From PMNU01 sp035480575 (GTDB lineage Bacteria; Patescibacteriota; Saccharimonadia; Saccharimonadales; UBA4665), in contig DATIHR010000006.1 of NCBI GenBank assembly GCA_035480575.1, forward strand, positions 83,648 to 147,647: a stretch of 64,000 nucleotides of DNA, written 5' to 3'. Positions within the stretch are counted from its first letter, which is position 1. Every line of letters starts with the position of its first letter. Made by a program: the position numbers and the translations under genes. Under the pieces are notes generated by a model, which saw only the letters and a program-made list of their open reading frames with translations, was not told where the DNA came from and did no database searches. Of the stretch, positions 7,837-15,708 are shown piece by piece.

Positions 7837-8946
7837 CTATTTTTGTGTATCACCCAGAATGGAAATAACTTTGGGGATAAAGAATGTCTTCTTCCGATTC
7901 ACAAATGCGGTTTCAAGCAGTCCTGCTTTCACTAAAGCATTAAGATACGATGACGCCGTGTTTTTTCCTATGCCCAAATCTTTTGATAGCATTTCAATAT
8001 TGAAAACTACATTTGAAAAAAGGAAATCGATCAAATTCCTTTGGCGAAACTTCGGGGCTATCTTCTCGGTAATTAACTTTTCGTAACGAATTGATTCTTT
8101 TGTAACTTCATCGAGCGCGCGAGAAGTTTTATCCGCCTGTAAGATAATGCCTTTGAGGATATATTTAACCCACTCGTCCCACTTATCTTTATAAGTAACT
8201 TCTCGCAATCTACGGTAATATTCAGTTTTATTCGCAAATATATATTCACTAAGAAAAAGTATAGGGAATCGAAGATAGCCATGCTTAACAAGGTAGAGGG
8301 GCGTTAGTATCCTGCCTGTCCTGCCATTTCCGTCTGGAAAAGGATGTATGGCTTCAAATTGATAATGAATTAATGCGACTTTAATTAATACCTGATCTTC
8401 ATCGCTATCATCATTAAAATAGTCCTCATAGGCTTTGAGCATGTCCCTAATTAAAGCTTCACCCTCAGGAGGAGTGTAGTATACCTTGCCTGTTTTATCG
8501 CTTGCAATTTGGTACCCGGGAAGTTTTCTTATGCCTTTTTGTGGCAAGCTTAGAGTTTTTTGAATTGCGATGTAATCATTCGTAGCGAGGTATCTCTTTT
8601 TGTGAAGAATGGTAGAGCCTAATGCTATAGCTTCGGTGTATTTATCAGTCTCTTTAATCGCTGGAGAAACTTTTTCCTCAGGGATTGCACGCGCCTGCAA
8701 TGCATCGGCCACGGTAGTGATGATATTTTCGACTGCTGAGCTTGCCACTGCTTCAGGCACGCTAAAGAGTTTAATCATATTAATGGCATTAGCAAAGTTA
8801 CGAAAAGTTGTCGAAGTTTGACCATCTAGGCGAGATAATGCCCTACCCGCCTCAATGCATAGCTTGAGATTCTCTACCGTTTCGAGGTTGATCCTAGTTG
8901 GGGGTAGCTTGGGGAGACCATTATTAGGGGAGGTAGAGTTGATCAT
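7837..8946 (-). CDS. Fic-family AMP transferase with C-terminal winged helix
   Basis: Predicted to transfer AMP (or another nucleotide moiety) from a nucleotide to a target protein hydroxyl. The Fic core motif HPFPDGNGRTGR is intact, including catalytic His. The N-terminal part has an inhibitory-type helix SSAVEN, matching (S/T)xxxE(G/N) of class II self-inhibited Fic proteins. The last ~70 residues (EMLSKDLGIGKNTASSYLNAL) look like a winged helix that could bind DNA. I choose the ATG at 8946 because the GTG two codons earlier lies in the operator. The gene is visibly richer in A and T than its neighbours and follows a tRNA, suggesting acquisition by transfer. Confidence 0.92.
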   Translation of the reverse strand: MINSTSPNNGLPKLPPTRINLETVENLKLCIEAGRALSRLDGQTSTTFRNFANAINMIKLFSVPEAVASSAVENIITTVADALQARAIPEEKVSPAIKETDKYTEAIALGSTILHKKRYLATNDYIAIQKTLSLPQKGIRKLPGYQIASDKTGKVYYTPPEGEALIRDMLKAYEDYFNDDSDEDQVLIKVALIHYQFEAIHPFPDGNGRTGRILTPLYLVKHGYLRFPILFLSEYIFANKTEYYRRLREVTYKDKWDEWVKYILKGIILQADKTSRALDEVTKESIRYEKLITEKIAPKFRQRNLIDFLFSNVVFNIEMLSKDLGIGKNTASSYLNALVKAGLLETAFVNRKKTFFIPKVISILGDTQK

Positions 8947-8976
8947 ATACACAATTTATCACAAAAAATTGTGTAA
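8947..8976. promoter_or_regulatory. operator overlapping the fic promoter
   Basis: ATACACAATT at 8947-8956 and AATTGTGTAA at 8967-8976 with a 10-nt spacer: same half-site and spacing as at 7787-7824. On the minus strand a TTGAGT -35, 17-nt spacer and TAAATT -10 overlap this repeat, and the fic ATG follows 6 nt after the -10. A protein bound here would block the fic promoter. The divergent small gene at 9008 has its own -10 (TATACT, 8996-9001) and might be affected too. Confidence 0.6.
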
Positions 8977-9007
8977 CTCAATTTTATTGACGTAGTATAC
9001 TTTGACT

Positions 9008-9187
9008 ATGAACATAAAAAACCTTCAATTGGCAAAAAACATATCCTGGGCCCTGGCCGCAGTAACCATGTTTTTCCTAGTTTTGGGCAACAAGCAAAAC
9101 AATCTACTGAATGCCGCTACGTTTGTCCTGATTATTACCGGCATCATTTTCTCGGTTCTGCAAGACAAGCAGCATAAACGAAACTAG
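9008..9187 (+). CDS. small two-helix membrane protein
   Basis: 59 residues with two hydrophobic helices (about 10-27 and 34-52) and a basic C-terminus (KQHKRN), predicted inner-membrane protein. Start chosen at ATG 9008 because TATACT at 8996-9001 lies exactly 6 nt upstream, the leaderless geometry seen across this window; a TTG two codons earlier is less likely. Stop lies 4 nt before the isochorismatase-like gene, so the two are probably co-transcribed. Function not recognised. Confidence 0.6.
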   Translation: MNIKNLQLAKNISWALAAVTMFFLVLGNKQNNLLNAATFVLIITGIIFSVLQDKQHKRN

Positions 9188-9191
9188 GGCT

Positions 9192-9743
9192 ATGAAGATT
9201 CCCGACACAAATCGCAAGCGGGCACTTATTGTGGTGGACCTGCAGCCAGCTATGCTAAAGCCGCACAATGACCATATTGTGCCCAAGATTGCCTCTCTAA
9301 TTAGGCGAGTTCACTACGATGGCTACGTAGAGGCGGTATGGCATTCGGGCGATGGCTCGCTTTGGGGTGAAATGATGCATGTAGATCATCCAGAGGATGA
9401 AAACACGCATACCGTAACGGCCGTGCACGAGTTATTAATGCCCCATAATCCGCTTACAGTAACCAAAACGTCTCGTTCGGTATTTATGGGCGACCAGGAC
9501 GTGGCGGCATATTTGCACAATCTTGGTATCGAGGAAGTTCACCTGGTGGGTACCGAGACAAACGATTGCGTCTTTGCGACCGCGCTTAGCGCATTTGATT
9601 TAGGATTTCGCCCATACGTGCTTGAGGAATGCTGCGAGGCACTGTACGAAGGGAGGCACCTGAAGGGCGTCGAGCTCTTGCGTTTCCAAAAACTTACTAA
9701 CAATAGCTGCCTGGCTGCAACGATGGACATTGACATTGGCTAG
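9192..9743 (+). CDS. isochorismatase-family cysteine hydrolase
   Basis: 183 residues with the family's catalytic trio visible: Asp in LIVVDLQPAM, Lys in VTKTSRSVF, and the nucleophile Cys in GTETNDCVFAT. Family members hydrolyse isochorismate, nicotinamide, N-carbamoyl compounds or similar amides; the substrate cannot be read from the sequence. Nicotinamidase would normally carry a metal site (DxHxxxH); here only a HSGDG-like segment is present, so nicotinamidase is not assured. An AGGG stretch 6-9 nt upstream serves as ribosome site. Co-directional with the small membrane protein before it. Confidence 0.88.
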   Translation: MKIPDTNRKRALIVVDLQPAMLKPHNDHIVPKIASLIRRVHYDGYVEAVWHSGDGSLWGEMMHVDHPEDENTHTVTAVHELLMPHNPLTVTKTSRSVFMGDQDVAAYLHNLGIEEVHLVGTETNDCVFATALSAFDLGFRPYVLEECCEALYEGRHLKGVELLRFQKLTNNSCLAATMDIDIG

Positions 9744-9909
9744 AGCTATTTTTAGCCCAAGTAGTTTTGCTACTCGTATAGTGCTTCGTTGGCTAAGTTG
9801 TATTAAAACCGCGCCCGCTATTGCCAAAGTAATGCTGGCTATCTTCACTCACAGGTATTCTTTTTCCTTGAGGATAAGCTATCTGCTAGAAGCCCCAGTT
9901 ATAGCAACG

Positions 9910-10500
9910 CTAGTCTATACCTATCAGAGGTCTTGCTGGCAGCGTAAGGCCAAAATGTTCCATTGCTTCTTTCATATGTTCGCCATTAAACACTACGGCC
10001 ATAGCCCTTCCCGGGGTGAGCTCGTCGTGACCCGAAGCCGCTGCAATTCTCCCAGGTAAAATGCCGATGATGTGATTGTCGTAGACTAATGGGCTTCCGC
10101 TTGCCCCGGGTTTAATGTATTGTTCATGTTCGGTGCGTTTATGAGGATCAAACGGTAGAAGATCTGTAGGGGCTAGTGTTATGCCTATATGGCCGAGCAC
10201 GCTTACTACTCTATCTGGATTTTCTACAGAAGTGGTCACAAGCTCTGCGTCTAACCCCCACACGTCTACCCAACCTAGCGGCAGTCCTCTGATGCTATCG
10301 TCGGGCCTATATGCTATATCTAGTGTCTGATGGGTTGTGAAGTTGGGTATGTTTTGCCCTTGGGCGACATGCCGAGCGGTTATCAGACCGCCCTTAAAGG
10401 TAGTTACTACACCCGATTTGTGCACGTCGGGATGTCGGTATCGCAATATCTGGCTTTCGCCTACGTTGCCGCAGTTGTAGAAACCCTCAAAGGAGCGCAT
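9910..10500 (-). CDS. trypsin-like serine peptidase fold protein, no signal peptide
   Basis: 196 residues with the chymotrypsin-fold triad order: His in ITARHVAQ, a candidate Asp in TLDIAYRP or the following DDS, and Ser in KPGASGSPLVYDNHIIGI, which is the classic GxSGSP nucleophile loop. No signal peptide or membrane helix is present, so unlike HtrA/MarP it seems cytosolic. It starts 3 nt after the stop of the 10504-11355 gene and is almost certainly co-transcribed with it. Could be an active processing protease or an inactive binding module; the loop residues favour activity. Confidence 0.7.
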   Translation of the reverse strand: MRSFEGFYNCGNVGESQILRYRHPDVHKSGVVTTFKGGLITARHVAQGQNIPNFTTHQTLDIAYRPDDSIRGLPLGWVDVWGLDAELVTTSVENPDRVVSVLGHIGITLAPTDLLPFDPHKRTEHEQYIKPGASGSPLVYDNHIIGILPGRIAAASGHDELTPGRAMAVVFNGEHMKEAMEHFGLTLPARPLIGID

Positions 10501-10503
10501 CTA

Positions 10504-11355
10504 CTACTCGCCCTCTGGCTGGGTCAGAGTCTGGCTCCGTACCGCCCGTCCGAACATGGCCGTTGCAATGTGGTCGGCTGCAGCCAATGGCAGCAACACG
10601 CCGGTCTGCTCATAGACCATTGGCAATGCATCCCGCGCTGCCTGGCCGCCCATATTTGTGATCTTGGTATTGACTACGCGTTCGGCGCGATACGCTGCCA
10701 TGCCAGCCTCGCTTTCGCTGTCGGCAAGCATGCGTGCCTTGACGTGTGCCAGACGTTCGCGCGTTAGCTGGCACGCCAGTTCGTTCTGCCTGGGGTCCAT
10801 AGTTTTGTACAATGCCGTACATATACCATGAAAGGCCAGCGCGGCTGGTTGCTGGGGGTTGTGGAACAGATGGCATGCTGCTTCATAGCGTATGGCTGTG
10901 AGCTCTTCGTAATTTGGTGCAGTTTTAGGGCTTATATTCAGCGGCGATTCGGCCGGTACGGTCGGAATGCCTGGACATGTGTCGTGCGCGAAATCGGCTG
11001 CCGCGCGAAATAAACTAGCGCGCCACTGTAGGCTAGCCGCGCGAACAGCGATCTTTGGGACAATAGGCATGGCCTGCTGTGGATTAGGGTTGGGCGTTCC
11101 TTCTGTACGGAATGCGACCCCGAATGCAGCGTGCGCCCGGTTAAGTGCCGCTGCAGTACGCTGCAATTGTGCTTCGGTTGGAGCCATCCAGGCTAACTCC
11201 GGTATGGTTGTCTTTTTATGTACGAGCATATCTGTCGCTGCAGCGCTGCCAAAAACCGCAATACCCGAAATAATCGTTGGGTAGTATAAGTTGCCAGATA
11301 ATACTGCATCGGCAATAGGTTCTGGTATTCCAGTGTGACGAGGATGTGTCTCCAT
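10504..11355 (-). CDS. hypothetical protein, operon partner of trypsin-like gene
   Basis: 283 residues, alanine rich and mainly helical in appearance, with long amphipathic segments such as EAQLQRTAAALNRAH and QLTRERLAHVKARM. One moderately hydrophobic segment near residue 25-42 (TIISGIAVFGSAAATD) is too weak to call a membrane helix with confidence. No known motif seen. Upstream, TATAAT and TATAGT overlap at 11359-11369, so the mRNA is probably leaderless. The trypsin-like gene follows 3 nt later, making it a natural candidate substrate, regulator or partner. Confidence 0.6.
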   Translation of the reverse strand: METHPRHTGIPEPIADAVLSGNLYYPTIISGIAVFGSAAATDMLVHKKTTIPELAWMAPTEAQLQRTAAALNRAHAAFGVAFRTEGTPNPNPQQAMPIVPKIAVRAASLQWRASLFRAAADFAHDTCPGIPTVPAESPLNISPKTAPNYEELTAIRYEAACHLFHNPQQPAALAFHGICTALYKTMDPRQNELACQLTRERLAHVKARMLADSESEAGMAAYRAERVVNTKITNMGGQAARDALPMVYEQTGVLLPLAAADHIATAMFGRAVRSQTLTQPEGE

Positions 11356-11414
11356 ATAATTATACTATAACACATTACTGGGTAATTTGCTATATGCAAT
11401 ACAGTACGTGTGGC

Positions 11415-12218
11415 TCACCGCCTGAATGTCCTATTTTTCTGTGCGATAGTTAGCGTGAAGGCAAAGTGTTTTTCTAGCTTGCCTGCAAACTGTGTATCGA
11501 TAAGCGCGGCAATGTCGGCAAGGAACTGTTGGCGTTTAGCTATCGGTAGCATGATGACCGGCGAGTATGTACTGAGGAGGCCGGCATAATCCTTTGCGGA
11601 GTAGGCCGTAACTATGGGAAATACAGTAAAGCTTTTAGGTGTAAAAAAGTGGCTGTCTATGTACGGCGCCTGTATATCGTGCGAGGTTGGCAGCCTTGGT
11701 GGGGACGAGTCGCCCTTTGGCGGCCAGTAGGTATCATAAATCGGCCGGCTTGCTGTATAGAACGCATCGCCCTTTTCGTCGTATATGTGTTCGGTATGGA
11801 TGATTGCTAAATAGCCTTCTGGCTTTAGTAGCTTAGCGGCTTTAGTAAATTTGTCTTCGTCTTTAATCCAGTGGAAAGCCGTTGCCGAAAAGATGAGGTC
11901 GTAGGTAGCAGCTGGTAGGTCTGCGCCTTCGAATGCCCCAGTTATAATATGGGCGTTCCTGTATTGCTGGAGCTCTTGTTGTGCCTTTTTGGCTAACGCT
12001 GCGCCCAGCTCAATTGCGGTGATGTCCGCACCTAGTCTTGCAAGTGGTTTTGTGGCCTGCCCTGTTCCTGGCCCAATCTCTAGCAGCGAAGAGTCGGCAT
12101 TGATGCCAGTGTCGGTAATAAGTTTGTCGAACAATGGCTGTGGGTAGTGCGGCCTAAACTGGTTGTAACGTTCGGCGTCTTCATCGAATGTTTCTCGTAG
12201 AACGTTGTGTGTTTGCAT
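11415..12218 (-). CDS. class I SAM-dependent methyltransferase (type 11)
   Basis: 267 residues with Rossmann methyltransferase motifs: motif I LLEIGPGTGQAT, acidic end of strand 2 in TAIELG, motif IV YDLIFSATAFHWI, and motif post-IV LKPEGYLAII. The N-terminal FDEDAERYNQFRPHYP is common in small-molecule methyltransferases of this group. Substrate unknown. Preceded by TATGAT 6 nt from the ATG, so leaderless. It is divergent from the peptide/asparagine-synthetase-like pair starting at 12325, and could modify a product of that pair, but nothing in the sequence proves this. Confidence 0.88.
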   Translation of the reverse strand: MQTHNVLRETFDEDAERYNQFRPHYPQPLFDKLITDTGINADSSLLEIGPGTGQATKPLARLGADITAIELGAALAKKAQQELQQYRNAHIITGAFEGADLPAATYDLIFSATAFHWIKDEDKFTKAAKLLKPEGYLAIIHTEHIYDEKGDAFYTASRPIYDTYWPPKGDSSPPRLPTSHDIQAPYIDSHFFTPKSFTVFPIVTAYSAKDYAGLLSTYSPVIMLPIAKRQQFLADIAALIDTQFAGKLEKHFAFTLTIAQKNRTFRR

Positions 12219-12324
12219 GTACGTATCATAACCCTACCCTTCGCATAACCCATCACTAGCTGGCGCTTGTTATTTGATGCCCGACTTATTACTATGGGTG
12301 GGACGAAATAACAGAGGGATAGCA

Positions 12325-12561
12325 ATGAGCGAGCAATTATTTGATGTCCTACATGGCGTTGTCCACGAAGATGCGGCTGTGGCCGTAGTAGAAGCGCCGA
12401 CCGATTTGGAATTGGCAGCGGCGGTCAATGAAGCTTTAGCAGACGTTGATGCTGCTGTAGCGGCCGGCGAGTTTCGGGTAAGTGCCGCTACACTGGACGA
12501 AAACCTTCCGCAAAAATCAGGCGTAGGTAATGACGTTGACGGTAAACATACCAACTGGTAG
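12325..12561 (+). CDS. small acidic peptide, possible RiPP precursor
   Basis: 78 residues, Ala/Val/Asp/Glu rich, with a helical leader-like part (residues about 1-58) and a different C-terminal part (KSGVGNDVDGKHTNW) rich in Gly, Asn and Asp with a terminal Trp. Start chosen at ATG 12325, preceded by GAGGGA at a normal distance. The last 32 nt overlap the start of the asparagine-synthetase-like gene in another frame, implying translational coupling. In lasso-peptide loci a short precursor precedes an asparagine-synthetase-like cyclase; here the canonical Thr at -2 and the B1/B2 proteins are absent, so this remains a hypothesis. Confidence 0.5.
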   Translation: MSEQLFDVLHGVVHEDAAVAVVEAPTDLELAAAVNEALADVDAAVAAGEFRVSAATLDENLPQKSGVGNDVDGKHTNW

Positions 12562-14182
12562 CGGCTATCGCCTTAATCATTTTTTAGAAGTGGTCGTGAA
12601 TACGCAAACGGCCGCTTTTTTTAGTGGTGCTCCGGTGTGGCTGGATGAATCGTCGCCCCAGTATTTTATGTACCGGTCGTCTGGAGCGACGATTCGTTTA
12701 CAGAAGCGGGCGGACTACCCTGCTACTTTCGTGCAACAGCACGGCTCTAAATTGTTGTTGGGTTATGGCGATGTTCGACAGGCACGCGAACTTTTGAGTA
12801 TGCCGCTAGGTAGTATTACCGAGGCGACATTTATGAGCGATGAGTTTCTGTACATAGTAATCGACTTAATCTCGGGCGTTGTAACCGTGCAGTGCGATGC
12901 CTTCTCTACTGTTCCCCTGTTTGTGGCGGCAGGTCCGGACCGGTTTATTCTGGCGAGCGATTTTGCTACGGTACACAACCTGCACAAAACTTGGCGCTAC
13001 CGCCTAAACAAGCGGGTCGTGGCGCAGTTTTTGGCTGGCCAAGATACTTTTGGGCAGACATTCGTGGATGAAATACAGGTATTGTACGACCGCAAGCGGC
13101 TGGTGTGGCGAGCGGGTAACCCGACCATTTATGTGCCGCCGGACGCCAGCATGCGTGACTACCACAAGCGGCGGACGGCTGATCCACATACTTTTGTGCC
13201 GGTACTTGAACAGACGCTGGATAGCTATTGGCGGCGCTATGTGGGTGCTGGCCATTTAGGGGGCTCAGAGCTGAGCGGTGGCCTTGATTCTGCAGTCGTA
13301 ACGGCATATTTGGCCGACCGTGGCTACAAGCCGACAACGCTTACTAGTGTATTGCCTGGTGCTTTCGGCGTTAGCCAGCAGCGTAAAATTGAAGCTTTTC
13401 AGCAACGATTTTCTACGCCGAGCATAAAACGGCCGGCCCACCACCAGCTTGATTATCCGTGGCAAGCGGTGCTCGACCATCGGTTAAGTTTGCCGTTTTA
13501 TCACTATGAATATGCGGTATACGACACCGACCGAGACGTGATGTATCAAGAGTTATATGCAAGCGGTGCTCGGGCAGTTTTCCAAGGTGTTGGGGGTGAC
13601 GAGTTATTTGAACACGTCGACCATGCGCTCGTGATGACGAATCGTCACGCCTATGCAGGTACCTACCTTGACGTGCCTGGCTTCGAGCCATTGAAACGCT
13701 GTTTATCTGCATATAGCCAGGCCGAAAACGTACGGCGGCAGCCAATTCCGCTTCGCCCATACTCGGTGCTGCAGATGTCGCTTTTTGCCACTACTGCGCT
13801 CCGGAATGGTGTATGGCCGGTTGCGCCACTTGGCGACCCGCGGCTGTATGCGTTTATGCAAACCATGCCGCTCGTGTACTGCGACGCCAAACTACTTTTT
13901 GCTATCTATGCACGCGCCAGGCGTATGCCAAAAAGTATGTATCTTAGCCCTAATAATGAGGATTTTCGCGATGTAAATGTAGCGCGCTATTTTGGCCTGC
14001 ATGCGTACATTACACAGGCACTGAGTAATTCGTTGCTCCAGGATATGGGGTTAATCCGGACTGAACCGCTTTTACATATGCATGCGCGGGCCGGCAAACT
14101 GGGGCGTATTGATTCGCTGATGGCACTGCTTTTTGTCCGGCTGCTCTATGCCGAGCTGAATCTGCGTTCCCTCGGGTTTTAG
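12530..14182 (+). CDS. asparagine synthetase-like (class B fold) protein
   Basis: 550 residues. An N-terminal Ntn-hydrolase-like half (DAFSTVPLFVAAG, ILASDF) precedes an ATP-pyrophosphatase half with PP-loop SGGLDSAVV and the second signature GVGGDELFEH. The N-terminal Cys2 required for glutaminase activity in AsnB is missing, as in lasso-peptide cyclases and beta-lactam synthetases, which adenylate a carboxylate and form an amide without glutamine. It starts inside the preceding small peptide gene. Most likely an amide- or macrolactam-forming enzyme rather than housekeeping asparagine synthetase; the substrate is unproven. Confidence 0.82.
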   Translation: MTLTVNIPTGSGYRLNHFLEVVVNTQTAAFFSGAPVWLDESSPQYFMYRSSGATIRLQKRADYPATFVQQHGSKLLLGYGDVRQARELLSMPLGSITEATFMSDEFLYIVIDLISGVVTVQCDAFSTVPLFVAAGPDRFILASDFATVHNLHKTWRYRLNKRVVAQFLAGQDTFGQTFVDEIQVLYDRKRLVWRAGNPTIYVPPDASMRDYHKRRTADPHTFVPVLEQTLDSYWRRYVGAGHLGGSELSGGLDSAVVTAYLADRGYKPTTLTSVLPGAFGVSQQRKIEAFQQRFSTPSIKRPAHHQLDYPWQAVLDHRLSLPFYHYEYAVYDTDRDVMYQELYASGARAVFQGVGGDELFEHVDHALVMTNRHAYAGTYLDVPGFEPLKRCLSAYSQAENVRRQPIPLRPYSVLQMSLFATTALRNGVWPVAPLGDPRLYAFMQTMPLVYCDAKLLFAIYARARRMPKSMYLSPNNEDFRDVNVARYFGLHAYITQALSNSLLQDMGLIRTEPLLHMHARAGKLGRIDSLMALLFVRLLYAELNLRSLGF

Positions 14183-14244
14183 GTTCGGACTACTTTGTTC
14201 GTCGCTGTTACGATCGGGCTGGGCGACTTTGTTACAATGGACGC

Positions 14245-15039
14245 ATGCAAACGCTATCCGAGCAAGAGATTACAGAAGTAGTTACTGCTTGCGAGCGTGC
14301 CTTTCGGGATGTTCGGCCGTTTATACTGGAGCGGGCTGGCAAAGACAGCACGGCTACCGATAAAACGGATGGCTCGCCGGTTACCGAGAGCGACAAGGCG
14401 GTAGAAGCTGCAATTATGGCTGCCCTTGCCTCGACTGGCGTGCCGGTGTACGGCGAAGAAACTGGCTACGACGAACATGTGGATGGTACGTTCGTGCTGA
14501 TTGACCCTATTGACGGCACGCGCGATTTTATAGAGAACGTGCCGCATTTTACTAACATGGCCGTGCTTATTACAGATGGCGCTGCGGTAGCGGCGGTGAT
14601 CCATAACGTGACGACTGGCGATATGTACACGTGCCGCCTGGGCGCCGGTGCATATAAAAATGGCAAGCGCTTGCAGCTTGCCGATATGCCATTGCCGCCT
14701 ATTGCTTACTGTAAAAGAGAGTTTATGGCGGCTATTGCCGCTATTATCCAGCCTGTGGGCGTTACGCCCGAGCCAGCCCCGCGCAGTGGTGGTTTTGGTT
14801 TCGCGATGGTAGCCGAGGGCGTGGCGGCTGCGCGCTTTAATTTGCGCAGTGGCGGTTATATCCATGATTACGCACCGGGCGGTTTACTGGTCCGCGAGGC
14901 CGGCGGTGTGCTGGTGCCAGTGGCTGACGACAAATATACCTACAAAACACGCAGTTTTGTGGCCTGCCACCCTGCCCTGGCGCCAGTGCTTACGGCACAC
15001 ATTGCGCAGTTGCGTCAGCTAGAGACGCCGCAGCGCTAG
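14245..15039 (+). CDS. inositol monophosphatase / CysQ-family phosphatase
   Basis: 264 residues of the lithium-sensitive phosphatase family. Metal-binding motifs are visible: GEETGYDEH (family E-E), IDPIDGTRDF (DPxDGT), and GGYIHDYAPGGLLVREAGG in place of WDxAAG. CysQ-like enzymes remove the 3' phosphate from PAP; inositol monophosphatases act on sugar phosphates. The HD-for-WD change makes the exact subfamily uncertain. A TACAAT box lies 6 nt before the ATG, so the transcript is probably leaderless and independent of the upstream gene. Confidence 0.88.
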   Translation: MQTLSEQEITEVVTACERAFRDVRPFILERAGKDSTATDKTDGSPVTESDKAVEAAIMAALASTGVPVYGEETGYDEHVDGTFVLIDPIDGTRDFIENVPHFTNMAVLITDGAAVAAVIHNVTTGDMYTCRLGAGAYKNGKRLQLADMPLPPIAYCKREFMAAIAAIIQPVGVTPEPAPRSGGFGFAMVAEGVAAARFNLRSGGYIHDYAPGGLLVREAGGVLVPVADDKYTYKTRSFVACHPALAPVLTAHIAQLRQLETPQR

Positions 15040-15041
15040 TG

Positions 15042-15671
15042 TTATGCTAGCTGTTCAATTGCCTGCGTAACGGCGCGTACCGATGTGTCTATATCGGCTG
15101 CGCCCTGTACGGTAACGGTGGTGAAACCTTCATCTTTAAAGCTGTGGTATTCGCGCAGGAAGCGTTCCCAGGCGTCGTCGGTTACGTTGTGGCCACCTTG
15201 GCGCACCCGTTGCCCTACGCGTTCTTTGGCGGTCGCCGCAGCAATCTCGACTTCGACGACGAGGAGCGGTAGGTCGGTGCCGTGCTCTTTGGCGTAGGTT
15301 TGTAGGTTGACCACGGTTTTATTAAAACCATCTAGGTTTGTGAAGGCCTGGTTCCAGATAATGATTTTGCGATCGGTAATACCCTGGTATGCGGTGGCGC
15401 GTGACCACCTATAAGGGTGGAATTTTTGGTCGACGCCTTCTTGGGTAAGGTTTTTGGAAAAGGTTTTATAAGTTTCGCCAGTAAGGTCTATGGCATCGGG
15501 GTCAAGGATAACGACGTTTTCCGCGCCGAGCGATGTTTGTAGGGCGCGGCTAAGGTACGATTTGCCGCTGCCAGGCAGGCCGCGGATAAGTACGAGAATA
15601 GGATAGGCCAGTTGCATGGCCTTAGCGTAATATATTTTATTTCTAAAAGCTACCGGGGTTGTTTGCGTCAT
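15042..15671 (-). CDS. P-loop kinase-like ATPase
   Basis: 209 residues of the AAA_33/zeta-toxin-like nucleotide kinase group: Walker A GLPGSGKSYLSRAL, strand 2 Asp in VVILDPDAID, and a lid-like segment with ERVGQRVRQGGHNV, similar to kinases in which Arg residues contact the phosphates. Could phosphorylate a small molecule or RNA end; no antitoxin partner is adjacent, so a toxin role is not supported. The ATG at 15671 may be replaced by an internal Met at 15617 (MQLAYP). Converges with the phosphatase gene with only 2 nt between stops. Confidence 0.75.
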   Translation of the reverse strand: MTQTTPVAFRNKIYYAKAMQLAYPILVLIRGLPGSGKSYLSRALQTSLGAENVVILDPDAIDLTGETYKTFSKNLTQEGVDQKFHPYRWSRATAYQGITDRKIIIWNQAFTNLDGFNKTVVNLQTYAKEHGTDLPLLVVEVEIAAATAKERVGQRVRQGGHNVTDDAWERFLREYHSFKDEGFTTVTVQGAADIDTSVRAVTQAIEQLA

Positions 15672-15708
15672 ATGTATAATTACAGTATAGATGTAAAAAT
15701 ATGCAGTA

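Noticed and set aside
7440..8976. Integrative element at tRNA-Glu with fic as cargo
   Set aside because: No repeat of the tRNA 3' end was found beyond fic and no integrase is present; only AT content hints at transfer.
9192..9743. Nicotinamidase assignment for the isochorismatase-family gene
   Set aside because: The metal-site motif of nicotinamidases is not clear; only the family-level call is safe.
9600..9848. 82-codon minus-strand frame with hydrophobic N-terminus
   Set aside because: Mostly antisense to the isochorismatase-like gene, with no promoter or ribosome site.
11415..14182. A complete lasso-peptide cluster including the methyltransferase
   Set aside because: No RRE (B1), leader peptidase (B2) or transporter gene lies nearby, and the methyltransferase is divergent; only the two-gene hypothesis is kept.
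15042..15671. Zeta toxin
   Set aside because: P-loop kinase fold only; no epsilon antitoxin and no zeta-specific residues recognised.
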